From the NCBI GenBank assembly GCA_018881555.1, contig JACAXG010000121.1:191717-255716 (forward strand): DNA of 64,000 nucleotides. The letters run 5' to 3'. Each line of letters starts with the position of its first letter. Position 1 is the stretch's first letter. A program made the position numbers and the translations under genes. The notes below the pieces were generated by a model. The model had not been told where the DNA came from and did no database searches. It worked only from the letters and a program-made list of their open reading frames with translations. Below, one piece after another: positions 1-11,200 of the stretch. Origin of the DNA: Amblyornis subalaris. Taxonomy: Eukaryota > Chordata > Aves > Passeriformes > Ptilonorhynchidae.

Positions 1-3000
1 ACAAACCCCAGTATGCCACTGTCATACACCAGTTTAGCCTCAAGCACAAGAGCCTTACAATTACATAATTACATGTACTACTTGTAGTCAGGGAAGGAAA
101 AAGGATTTATCTCATCTGAGCAAAGGTCCAGTAGTCACTTGAGAAACAAAATGTCAAGCAAGAAGAATCTCCAGGGTACTGAGCATTCCCAGAGGAAGTG
201 AAAGACACGTTTCTTCTCAGGAGATTTTCCCACCGTTGGGAAGCAAGGCTGTCACGCAGTTTACTTAACAAAAAAATAAATAATAATGAACAGATCCCAG
301 GAGTGTAGATCAATTGAGCTGGTTTGGCGTGTGGTTGTTTTGTTTTGGTTTTTTTTCTAGTTCGTAAACCTGAAATTAAATATCCACAAGGGGTATTTTA
401 TATTATTTTCTTGGTGCTCTGGCTTTCTCTTTGACATTTAAAGCAGAAGAGCCAGGATTGCAGTGCAAAATCTCTTTGGTGTCCAAANCAGAGCACAGTG
501 CACACAGTGTACACATCTTCTGACATCCATTGCTATACCGTATGAGAGGAATTGGAAAACAGCATTAAGATGCAATAACTTAATTCACAGGAATTGGTTT
601 AACTGCTGAGTTCTCCCATGGAACATGTCCCAGAGTACAGGAAAGGGAGGCTCTGTCTAGTCCCTCATGCATCAGTCAAAACTGGCTTTGTCACAAAAAT
701 GGAGAAACACCTAAACACCCAGAATAGATGTCCTATTTNGATGTAACCTTTCTTTACTGAGTGCTAAACCCCAACATGCTNAGGAGAAGGACAATCCTTT
801 GCTTATAATTTTTCTGTATAATAAAATGAAGTTCCGGAAAATCACTTTTCTTTCCTCAGTCTAGTTCTAAGTTTTGGTTACCCCCACATGCACATGCACC
901 CCGCCTCTTTTCTTTTGACTATCTCAGCCCTGTCCTCTCTGCTTCTTGTCCCAGTGTCCCTGGCCCTCCTGGTCCAGAGCCACAGCCTGGCTCAGCTCAC
1001 CCTTCCTCTGGTGCCCCTGGTGCCACAAGGTGACCCAGCACTGGCAGTCTTCTCTGGTCATCAGCCTGGCAGAGCAAAATCAGAGATGTAATTGAATTCC
1101 AACAAATATNAAAAAGGAAAGACTATTGAAAAGCCATAGGATGTGTGAAAACAGGGTAGGCAAAAACATTCCATGTCTTTTCTCTTTCACTGTTCAGGTT
1201 TCCAGGATCAGGGGGTTTGGGGTTTGGGGTTTATTTCTCTCTAGGATAGGAATGTCTGATGACTCCCGAATGCTTTGCATTTTTAAATATATGTGGCCTA
1301 AAATTTGACTGAAGATGGTAGGCTTTTTTTTTTTTTAATCTAAAGACTTAAGCAGATTTTAATGTCATAGTAAGACACTACTTGGAAACTTTTCATACTT
1401 TCGCAAATCAAAGAATCACAGAAGTTCAGACAGAGATATTTTACATTTGTCTTTCTCTTTATGTCATCTTTCATTGAATTAATGCCAAATCTTGCTGGAA
1501 ATATATTTATCCCACCAACTGAAACAGCCAAACTATTTCTGATGGACTATAGGGTAGGTATGAAATTACAGCCATAGGGATCTCTTCTCATTATTGATCA
1601 AGCCTGGAGGCTGTTTATCAGACTGGCTTTACAAGAAACCAAAGCACAGAAATCCCCAGGCATTCATTCCCTTCCACACAGTACAACGTTTGGGCAGAGT
1701 GGAAAATTAGAATAAACATTCTTTACTCTTTGTGTATATCTCCACATAAACACATGTGCATATGCAGCTCAAGGAACAATTTCACAAGAGAAGATTAACA
1801 GATATACTCTCTTGGTCTTGTGNGTTGATCTAAAATCTGCAATGGATTTCTGCTGAATGCCTTTAGGAAATAGATCCTGGCCTCTCCTGCACTGCTGCCT
1901 GGTTGGGAGAGGATGCAGAGCAGGTCAAAGCTTGTGTAAGAAATACATATTCTGTGTGGTGGAACAGTGATAAGAAATAAGCCACGGGCACAGTGTCATC
2001 CTCCAGCTATAAGGAACTACCTGATCACCCTTCATGCAGGAGAGAAGCCACATTGCAGCATATTTCTGCATATTTCTTGGTGCACTCACCAGTAAGAAGG
2101 GACAATCATTCACCATGTATTTTTGCAATCCACGCTCTGAATTTCCCAGGAAACCTATTTTTCCATAATTTAGCCATGTCCTACGTCAGAGGTCATTCCT
2201 CCTACTGAAAGATATGTGACAGCACTCCAGTGAAACTCACTTGCCTTCCTTGTGCTTTTGTCCCTGTTTTGGCTGAGGCAGACAGAGCTGCTCAGGGACA
2301 AATGGAGATATTCAATAAATACAACCATAATTTTGTTTGATGAAGAGAAAAATGGGTGGGTGGGTGGATGAACAGATTTCCCTGGCTATGGAGGGCAGTT
2401 GGGAGCATTGCATTCTCCAGCATTGCTGGCCTGTCACCTTGGGGAGTTCATTTCCACATAAATCAAACGTGAANCAGACAGGGGAAAACTGTTCTCACTG
2501 CCACAAAGGAGGCAGCTGGCCAGCTCAAAAGGATGAAATCTCTGTTCCTCTGGGACATTTGGAAATGGTCATTACAAGACAATATTTATTTATAAACACA
2601 CTTGGCCCNGTCAATTGGGCTCGAATATATAGAGGAATGGAGCTTATTAGTAAGATAAAGCTTTCCCATGACCTATAGAGGACACTGCATAGGGACCACA
2701 GATGTTCTGTATTAAAAAAGCTGGAAAATTTATGTCAATGGCCATGAAAAGCTCAGTTGGAAAATAAGTAAATAAATAAATAAGGAGGTCGCCAGCAAAG
2801 ACAAGGTTAAGGACACTGGAAAATGGATCTTCCAGGATACTTAACCTTTATTTATTTAATTAAGGGGAACAGATCCTGACCTCAACTGCATGTGTCTCTC
2901 CTGAGCATCTCTGCTGAAGTTACCAGAATTATTCTGGATTTGCACCAGAANAGGGCTGGGCAGATGGCTGGTCTGTCATGCAGGCAAGCAACCCCATGGC

Positions 3001-3269
3001 AATGGGATTCACACAGGCAGTGCCAGGAAAGGATGAAGGAAGGGCTGTACTTTGGAAGTGTGTGCCNCTTTCTGATGCAGGGATGGAAAAATCTCTGCCC
3101 CTGTCAGATAAACTTGCAAGGACTCGGCTTCAGCTGCATAAACTAAACCATGGAGCTTCTTAACAANGAATTTGTGGCCTATTTTGAGATGAAAAGCCAG
3201 AAAAAGCTACACAGAACCATCACAATACAAGANTCAGTTTTTATTTACCAGGGCCTAGTCCTTCAGACN
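1..3269. other. Intergenic DNA, no gene seen
   Basis: The segment is AT-leaning with many stop codons in all frames. It contains short simple runs: T12 at about 1325-1338, (AAAT)n near 2767-2782, and a TTTGGGG triplet near 1211-1233. Open stretches stay below about 113 codons and show no recognisable protein motif. By synteny the next gene to the left should be KCNJ8, but no part of its channel sequence is visible. Confidence 0.6.
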
Positions 3270-3402
3270 ACAGAATCACAGAATATCCTGAGCTGGAAGG
3301 CACCCACAAGGACCATCCAGTCCAACTCTTCAGTGCATGGCCNNTAAGGGGATCAAACCCTGGTGTTATCAGCACCAGGCTCTGACCNGTTGAGCTGTCC
3401 TG
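3270..3402 (-). mobile_element. tRNA-Ile-headed, CR1-tailed SINE (TguSINE1-like)
   Basis: Read on the minus strand, the head at about 3402-3345 resembles a tRNA-Ile gene. It has an A-box-like cagctcaacnggtcagagc, an anticodon stem-loop tggtgctgataacacca (anticodon position GAT) and a B-box-like gggtttgatcccc followed by nnggcca. The rest is a CR1 3' tail (gttggactggatggtccttg through gatattctgtgattctgt). This two-part build is that of the passerine SINE described in zebra finch, thought to be copied by CR1 machinery. The head is degraded, so it is not a working tRNA gene. The exact family needs a library comparison. Confidence 0.75.
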
Positions 3403-4737
3403 TCTGAGCCCACAGACCCTCTCTGCTCACACCAGCCTTGAATGTGCAAACAGCCAAGTGCAAACGGCCCCACGTCCTGGCTGGCCTGAAGCCTTGGATC
3501 AAAGGGTTTGTGTACCTGTGCCGTGTGTGCTCGTGGGGAGCACAGGGGATGTTGTTTGCACAGCTGCAGGCTCCCTGAGCACCTGCAGCCTGCCCCACAG
3601 CCTGCATCCCAGCTGCTGCTCCTCCAGCAGGCACGGAGCACCACACCGGCATCTCCTCGCCCACCCGCACGGCCAGGGGCTCTCCTGTCACACACCAGCT
3701 CCTGGGGCAGTCCTGGTCCCCCCATCTGCCTTCCCTCAGAGCCTTCTCGGAGACACACAGGACTAAAAAAAAAAAAAAAAAAAAATTCTGGGACTGAAAG
3801 AAGCTCCATTAATGCTCAGGAAGAGGAGTGAGAGCACAGAACGCTCGCTGGGGATGAGCCCTTCACAGTTTCACAGTGAAAATGCTGCAGAGACTGACTG
3901 ATTGAGCACCATCAGGCAGCTGAAGTCCAAGTTCTTCCAAACCCCTAGGGTGCTGCAGCAGGTTTCCAGCTGTCCCTGAATTCAGAAGGCCAGGCAGGCA
4001 TTCACACAAGCACAAAAGTGTGGGTGCACCTCCAGCTCTCGGTTTGCCTCACTTTCTATGCTTCCCCGAGCACCTGCTCTCACAGATATTCCCACCTTCC
4101 AGCTCACTGTGTTCCCGAGCTAGCCAGCTTTCTCCCAGGCATGGAGAAGGCAGGATGTCCTCAGCCAGCTGCCTACAGAGATATGGCCTCAGGCTGAGGT
4201 ACTCCCATTCCCCCAGGACACACCAGTTTGGACTTTCCAGGTGGGTGGAATTCCTGAGCTGGGGGCAGTCACCCTGTGCCTGGTGAGGCCACAGAGGAGC
4301 AGAGGACTGTAAGTACCCCAAAACTGGAGCACCTACCAAAGATCTGAGATTATTGCTAAAACCCCAAACAAACCACACTGCAATTCAACATTTTTTACTA
4401 TTGTTTCCCATGGTAGGATAGATCTAAAATATCAGTCTGATTACTGCAGCTCAGGCTGGGTTTACTGCAAGGGCAATTACTGAAGAATTTTTTTTCTTTT
4501 CCTCTGAGCTTGGCATAGTTTACACTGAGAGAAAAAAATCCCACAGTGTTGTTTTACAGAGTCATTTTCCTTACATTTGTTTTGTTTCAACTTTTCTAGG
4601 TTTTGGGATTTNTTTTGTAGCGTAGTAAGAAGGAACAAAACAGTGGAAGCCCTCTCTGGCTTATGAAAATTAAAGAAATTCCCACTAATTTTCAATGCTG
4701 AGGTGAAAACTTTTATCTGGAGTGTAATNATATCTGC
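3403..4737. other. Intergenic DNA, GC-richer block with a poly-A run
   Basis: The part at 3420-3760 is GC-rich, and reading frames on both strands stay open there, which is typical of composition rather than coding. An uninterrupted A21 run spans about 3765-3785. It is not followed by a target duplication that I can see, and nothing upstream resembles a processed transcript. No gene was recognised. Confidence 0.5.
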
Positions 4738-5290
4738 AATATGGATTTAGTTTGTCAGTTTGTCTATGAGGCTGTTGTGGGAGACAGTGTCAAATGCTTT
4801 GCTGAAGTAAAGCTAAAGGGTAGCCTCTGATTTTCCCTCATCTGCCAAGCTGATCATCTCATCACACGAGGTTATGAGGTTAGTCAGGCATGATTTCCCC
4901 TTTGTAAATCTGTGCCTGACTAGTCCTAATCACTTTCTTGTCCTTTATATGTTTGGAAATANTTTTCAGGATTAGTTGCTCCATCCCCTTCTCAGGGATT
5001 AAGGTGGGGCTGGCTGACCTGTAGTTCCCCAGAAGGTCCTTCTTGCCCTTCCTGAAGATAAAGGTGACATTTGCTTCTTCCAGTGCTCAGGAATCTCTGC
5101 TGATTGCCACAACTTTTCAAAAATAATTGAGAATGGCCTCACAATGATATCNGTCAACCCTTGTGGGAGCAACCCATCAGGACTTATGGACTTGGGTATG
5201 TCCAGTTTGTTTGTTTATTTGCTTCAACATTTACTCATTTGTTTTGATCATTTTTTTTGACTCATTTCTCTTCTTCTAGAACCAGTGGTG
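4738..5290 (-). mobile_element. CR1 LINE fragment from the reverse-transcriptase region, antisense
   Basis: The reverse complement reads as decayed CR1 reverse transcriptase. A block corresponding to G-N-Y-R-x-x-S-L followed by x-E-Q-x-I-L lies near 4965-5035. Downstream (toward 4738) is the stretch that normally encodes the conserved TNLI and LLWE-type segments. Frames are broken by stops and small indels, so this is an old inactive copy without the 3' terminal repeats. Confidence 0.75.
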
Positions 5291-6274
5291 CTGAACTTGT
5301 CATCTCACAGTCTGCAAGTTTCTAAGCCCACACATCATCCCATCAACAGAGTCACAAGTTAGAGACTTCTCCCACACTGCAGTCTTCACTCTCTGCTTCG
5401 CCCCTCAAGGTATTCTAGTTTATAAAGCATAAAAAACAGGAGATTAAATAATTTTAATGTTGTTCTCTGTAATGAGAGCCCAGAGCCGTGTTTGTGTGTG
5501 TTATTTACTCTGGCTCCCCTCGGAACAAGCAGCAATGTTTCCGAAGCCGTGCTGTGTGTTTTGATGCTAACCTCTCTGGTTCTCACAGAGCCTATCCTGG
5601 GTGGAATTAGAAACACTGATTCATCCCAATTATCTGTGCTCAGAGCCGTTCCTCATCTTCCCATGCAGGATTCTGAGTAACCCACAAAGGGAAAAACACT
5701 ATCACAATGCAACCTTTCTTTCCAAATCCTCCGCTGTCCCTGGATACCACAGGAGCCCATTTCAACCACAGTAGGGACAAGGATATTTATTTTGATTTAT
5801 GCTTTCCTATCTGCTCTCCCTTAGCCACAAGGAACTGATCCGCCAGCAGACGCATCATCTCTGCGTATCTCTGCTCCCCAGCCAGACAGTGACCTACTGC
5901 AGGAGTCAAACTGAGATCAAATGTTACTCCCTGGTTCATGGNGAAGAAAAAATCCCCAACTTTGAATCACGAGAGGAACTAGAGGAAAACGATGTCCATC
6001 CTGCACACTGCTGTGCTCACAGCGAGCACGGTTGGTTCCTTTCCCACACATCTTTGCTGTTTATTTGTTTTTTGATTAAGCTAACGTGCATTTCACCAGC
6101 TGGATCCTTGGGAGTTTTAAAACATATCTAGGGGTAGGCTAAGCCATTAACAAGAAAATAGGACNGGGAGAAAGAAAAATCGTAACCTGACAGATGCTGA
6201 AGCTTGTTTTTCTCAGAGTGTGAGGAGGTAAATTCATGTGGAAAAATTTCCCAAGGCACACAAGGACACCACCA
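5291..6274. other. Intergenic DNA, nothing recognised
   Basis: This is mixed-composition sequence. It has no repeat family that I recognise and no reading frame with protein-like features. Confidence 0.5.
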
Positions 6275-6450
6275 AGTGTGTCTGCCCAGAAAAGTNGTGG
6301 ATTGGTCATCCCTGGGAGTGTTCAGGGCCAGGTTGAATGGAGCTCTGAGCAACCTGGTCTAGTGGAAGGTGTCTCTGCCCATGGCAGGGGGTTGGAATAA
6401 GATGATCTGTAAGGTCTCTCCCAGTCCAAACCATTCCATGAATAGAATTC
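6275..6450 (+). mobile_element. CR1 LINE 3' end, sense
   Basis: It contains the typical CR1 3' blocks in order: tgcccagaaaag, atccctgggagtgttcaggg, gagcaacctggtctagtgga, cccatggcagggggttggaa, and ctctcccagtccaaaccatt. It is 5'-truncated to about 175 bp and somewhat diverged. Confidence 0.85.
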
Positions 6451-6479
6451 CATTAATTCTACGAAGTGTTGATCTCGTT

Positions 6480-6670
6480 AAAAAAAAAAAAAAGAAAAAA
6501 AAAGTTACATCTAGAAGAAGAAGAAAAACTAAAAGGAGAAAGCAAAGGAGACAGAGAAGGAGAATGAGAGGGAGAAGGAGAAGGAAAAGGAAAAGGAAAG
6601 TTAAAAAGCAAAAGAAAATGGGAAGCAGAGGGAGAAAGGGAAGAGGAAGTCAAGAAAAAAGAGATAAAGG
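6480..6670 (+). repeat. Polypurine (A/G) tract about 190 bp long
   Basis: After an A-rich start the strand is almost pure purine (aagaagaagaaa, ggagaaggagaaggaaaagg and similar) with only occasional C or T. The complementary strand is a polypyrimidine tract. The open reading frame across it gives only Lys/Arg/Glu low-complexity sequence and is not a gene. It directly follows the CR1 3' end. Confidence 0.85.
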
Positions 6671-9600
6671 CCCCAGTCCTTGTTTCAACAAATTAAAGCT
6701 GGAGCCATTGACCATAAACAACCAGTGATAATGTTGGGGCTGAGTCCCAGAGCTCATACTCATGGTAGCTCATGGTCAGACTGAGGCTTTTAAATCAAGG
6801 TACAGAAATTCCACAACAATAGAGCCTCCCTATATTTAAGGGCATTTAGACTTGAACTCNATAACCTCAGCTTCTTGCCACATCTCCGTTTCTGCTGCAC
6901 CNCTAAAGCTTCAAGGTTTTTTTGATCTTTGAACAAAAATTACTGTCTGCACTCCCAGGCTGAAGTGAACAAGCAAAACAATTGTCTTTGTTCAATGTGC
7001 TATAAAAACACCAATTAAATATACATATTTTTCTTTTTATGCAATAATGCGTAACTTTGCCTTAATAGAGACAGAATAAATGCAACGTATCTAAAGTCTG
7101 TTGTTTGGGTGACTTGTCTTGCTAAACCAGGTCTGATGGTTATCTGTCTTANATGGAAACCAGTGTACTTTTAAAAAATAGGTGGGAAAACGAAGAATCT
7201 GTCTGAGAATTAAGTAGCTNCCTAGTACCTGCCCGAAGGAAGGATTAAAATTTTTTAAATCAAAGGCAATCACAGCTAATATTCCAAAAGGAATTTATGT
7301 GCCAACNGTAACTGATTCATAATACACACACAAGTATTTTCTTCGAAGAATGTACCATGGCAGAGGACTCACGCTGTAAATGAGCTCTCCAACATGTGTG
7401 ATGGATAAAGCTGAGGGAGGGAGCTCTCTGGAGCTGTCCTGGCCAGCTCTTAGGGAGCAGTTCTTTTACATCCTATAACACCAGGAAAACAGGGATTGGA
7501 GGGGGTAAACCACTAGACCAAAACCTTCCTGAACAGAAATTGGTGAGCAGTCTGCAGTTGGAAAACACGAGTTCAGGTTCAGGTTCCCTTGNGAAGCAGT
7601 GAGACAGATTTAGAGGTTTTCAAACCATCGCTACTCGCCTACCAACATCAATAGGTTAAACCCCGGATCTGATGGTTTTGAATAAAACCTACAGAGGCAA
7701 GGTAATTAAACCCATGATTTCCACCTCCCATCCTACTTGGAGTCAGGGCAAAGTGCCACACNGGTGGTTTGAGCTGAATAAATTGCTTTCTGCATCAGCT
7801 CCTCTGACAGCGCGGTGAGCTGAAAGAGAAAGGAGGAGAGAGGGGNACTCTTCTGCCCACTTTATCAGCCTGGGCAGCTCCAGGGTGAGCACAACAGAGC
7901 AGGATCAGCACAAGCAAGCACTGATTTCATCCCCAGAGGGCTGCAGGGACAGTGCTAAGGGGGTCCCACAATGCCCACCCACACCCAGGGTTGTGCCCTC
8001 ACAGCCTCTTATCTCCCACGGATTTGCAGAATGGGCATGGTCCTCGATGGTTGTTGAACCTGCAAAGCCTCTGTCAGCTTGTAGAGCTGCTGTTGTCGAG
8101 CAAAACCCCAATTTACCTGCCAAATGCAATGACAAATGATAAAGCTTCAGTGCGCTCCGGCGTGTTTGTTATTAGCCGCGGTGTAAATGTTCTGGGAAAA
8201 CAGTGTTTAATTCCCCCATCAGCCAACAAAGCAGCTCTTTCGCTGGTATTTACAGGAAGGGCTCATTTCCCCTGAGTGAGTTTGCTTTGACGTTATTGGG
8301 AGAGGTTTCGTGGCAGATATTTACTCTAGGCTGAATGGCTGTGGCATCCTCTGAGCACACTTGACACAGGCTGGGGGCCCAGGCTGCCAGAATATGAAAA
8401 GAGCNTTTTCCACAGCACCTTATCAATTCTGTTGTGCTGACTTGAGTGGCGCGATTACTTTTCCACGGCCGGGAAGGCTGACTAACCCTCCCCGAACCAT
8501 TAATCTCGGGACAGCTTGAACCGGGAGGGATTTCTGTAAAAATAGACCACAAAGAATGCATCGGAGACGAGAGGCTTTGCGTCTTTTACAGCTTCTTGAC
8601 CTCTTCTGGCTGGATTTTGTAACTAANGGGGAGGATTAAAGGGAATATGCTGGAGCCTGAGCACAGCGCAGTGACCGATGTGCGCAGCTGCTCCCAGCCA
8701 TGTCTTTGAGAAGAGTGGCTTCTCAGGCTTTGCTGTCAAGCACACAAAAAGGGCCTGACTCAGTGCTGTTTCAACTCAGTTTCCCTCCAGTAGCTCAGAT
8801 TTTTTGGGTCTCAAACTCAGCCCTGATTTGTGCTTGTTTTTTGGGAGCTTGGTTTCGCTGGAAGCAGAACGGTGGGAAAAGGGCACGAAGGGAACACCTG
8901 AAAGAAGAGTTGTTTTCCTAGTGTGTAACTTCCCGAGGTGGTGATCAGTTATGGTGGCAGGCCACCTGGCTCCAATAAATCACTACCTTGACTAATCACA
9001 GTAATGTAAGAGTCATGAAAATAAAACAATTAAATGCTAATGTAACATATCCCGTGACTCCAAAGATACAAAGTGCACGGAACATTTTGCCTCAAACTAG
9101 GAATAGAAGCCTTCTACTTTTCAAAACTGTTACATAAGGTTATTTCTTTGTCAGACGTTTTATCTGACACCATAAAANAGAATTTTATATTTTATATAAA
9201 GTAGCTTTTATATTGTGGGAGAAATGCACTCACCTTACCAGCTGAGTCTCAGAAGGCTTCATAAATTTACAAACTGCAGTAGTACATATTGCAGAATATG
9301 GAAGTGGTTCTTTAATNAACTAAGTCTTCATCTCAGATTACAACTAATCATATATCAGTGTCACTGCCTTTATGTTCATATACTTTTAGCTGCAACATCA
9401 AATTCACTGTTAAGTGGAATGAACATGTTCAGTAGCTACACCAGCTGAAGTGCTTATACCAGCAGATATATGTGCTAATTTAGACACAGAGGGAATTCAA
9501 ATTTTACACTCCAGTACGATTTTTGTGTGGGTTAAACCTTGGTTGGTAGCGTGCTGCCTGTGCAAGGACTTGGCTGCAAAGGTAAGGAAAATACTTATGC

Positions 9601-11080
9601 AGAACAATGTGGGAACATTGGTCTAATGAACAGAGATTCAGTTACCTGATTTGGTGAGTTTTCGGTTTGAAATGGCTGTTTGGGGAATGCAAGAACTGGG
9701 GACTGATCAAGACACATTTAAACATTCATTAGTTTAATTTTTGCTCCCCTAGAACCAAACCACTGTGATCAGCAGTCTTACATCCCAAAGCTGCAGGCAA
9801 AGAAATACTCAAGCAACAGGGCTATGAAACTGTGGCTCATTGTCACCTCTGAAGCCTGACAGGAGGTTCATTGTCATCGAACAAACTATTCATGCAGTGT
9901 CACGAGCACATAAAATTGTCAATCCTTTCCTAAACGACAACAGCAAAAAGGAAAAACCCAACCAGCTGAGAAATTGCGTTGTTGCTACCATCTACTGGTG
10001 GCCTCCGTAGGCTTTCAGCGAGCACTATTATTGCATAAAAATGATTCAGAAAAANGCTTTGTGCATGGGTTTTATATGACCTCTCTTTAGATCCAAGCTC
10101 TTTGGTGTAGCTACAAAAAGCTCACTCATTTTTCCACTTATGCTGCTTTGAAATTGTTCTTAATGATTGAGGATGCTGACAAATACTCAGTAAATTTCCT
10201 AAAAGAATCTTTTGAACTATTTCAAGCTGAAAAGTAGTGAGGATTAACGAGCATGCAGTATACAGCCAAAAATAGGTCTGTAGGAAGTGTTTATTCTTCA
10301 NTTTTCCAGCAGACTCCTCAGATCCCCTCCAGGTAGGTGTTAAGTCTACACTTTTTTTGGGNGGGGGAGAAGCTTGCAGGGCTTCAAACACAGGGCAATG
10401 AACACGGGTAGGTAACACCTGAAAACCGCTTCCCTAAGGATTACTGGGAATTTTGAAAACAAACAATGAATTCCACGAAATAAGCATGGTTAGTGGTCCT
10501 AATACCGTTATGCTTTTCTTCACCAGCCTACCACAAACAAATTATCACGTCCAGGTTTTAGTGGTGGTTTGGAGCAGAAATTTCTGCCCAGCTCTCTGCT
10601 CCGTGTCCTGCTGCGTTGCCATCGCCTCTGTGTNGGGGAAAAGCTCAGGTTTCCAACCTGTAGTGAGCTGTGGGGTTTTGCCAGCAGAGGACAGCGCACA
10701 GCTCGTTAAGCAGCAGCTATTACCAGCCGCTATAATCTAAATTACACCGGAATGTCCTGCCCATCCCTCAAGGACGCAGATCGGTCGCGGTGAGAATAGA
10801 TGGGGCCGAAATCCTTTTAAATGAGGGGGGAAGATTTGCTGTGAAACTCAGACAGGTCGGCCAGGGGTTGGGATTAGTCGCCGTGTAAGCTCTGCCCTTC
10901 CCACTCCTACGGGGAGGATGCAAACCATGCCTTTGTTGTGCAAATTCAAGGAGAAACACAGGTCTGGAGTTTAGGATTGCCCTGTGATAGCCACCATCAA
11001 TCTGGACGTCACCGGCAAGGGCGTTTCTCACTGGCATGGGGCCGTTTTCCCATCTGGAAGACACATTCAAAATCCTTCCG
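6671..11080. other. Intergenic DNA, no gene seen
   Basis: AT-rich stretches (about 7000-7300 and 9000-9500) alternate with moderately GC-rich ones. The part around 8130-8560 has more CpG than its surroundings and could be a regulatory element, but there is no proof. One CTCF-like motif lies at 9985-9998. I recognised no coding exon. Confidence 0.5.
9985..9998 (-). promoter_or_regulatory. Candidate CTCF-binding motif
   Basis: On the minus strand the sequence is CCAGTAGATGGTAG. It matches the consensus CCASYAGRKGGCRS at 13 of 14 positions, with the C of GGC replaced by T. It lies in the gene-free interval left of LDHB. A chance match cannot be excluded. Confidence 0.25.
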
Positions 11081-11200
11081 TAGAATGAAAGAATAGGCTG
11101 AATGGGAAGGGAGCTATCGGATCATGGAGTCGAACTCCTGGCCCTGAGCTGGACGCCCCAAGAATCNCACCCTGTGAGCGTTGTCCNAACGTTCTCTTTC
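11081..11200 (-). mobile_element. CR1 LINE 3' fragment, antisense
   Basis: The inverted CR1 3' end is recognised by agaatgaaagaatagg, gggagctatcggatcatgga, gtcgaactcctggccctgag, cgccccaagaatc and gagcgttgtcc. The copy is about 120 bp, truncated and diverged. Confidence 0.75.

Noticed and set aside
888..1091. 67-codon leucine-rich frame that looks like a membrane or signal segment
   Set aside because: It is a C/T-rich stretch with low complexity, no family match and no gene context.
1211..1233. Telomere-like G-rich repeat
   Set aside because: The unit is TTTGGGG, present about three times, not the vertebrate TTAGGG; too short to mean anything.
3345..3402. Genuine tRNA-Ile gene on the minus strand
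   Set aside because: The stems are degraded and the head is fused to a CR1 tail, so it is a SINE.
3765..3785. Poly-A tail of a processed pseudogene
   Set aside because: No transcript-like sequence precedes it and no target duplication is seen; retrogenes are rare in birds.
6369..6728. 119-codon frame rich in Lys/Arg resembling a basic nuclear protein
   Set aside because: It spans the CR1 3' end and the polypurine tract; the composition alone produces the basic residues.
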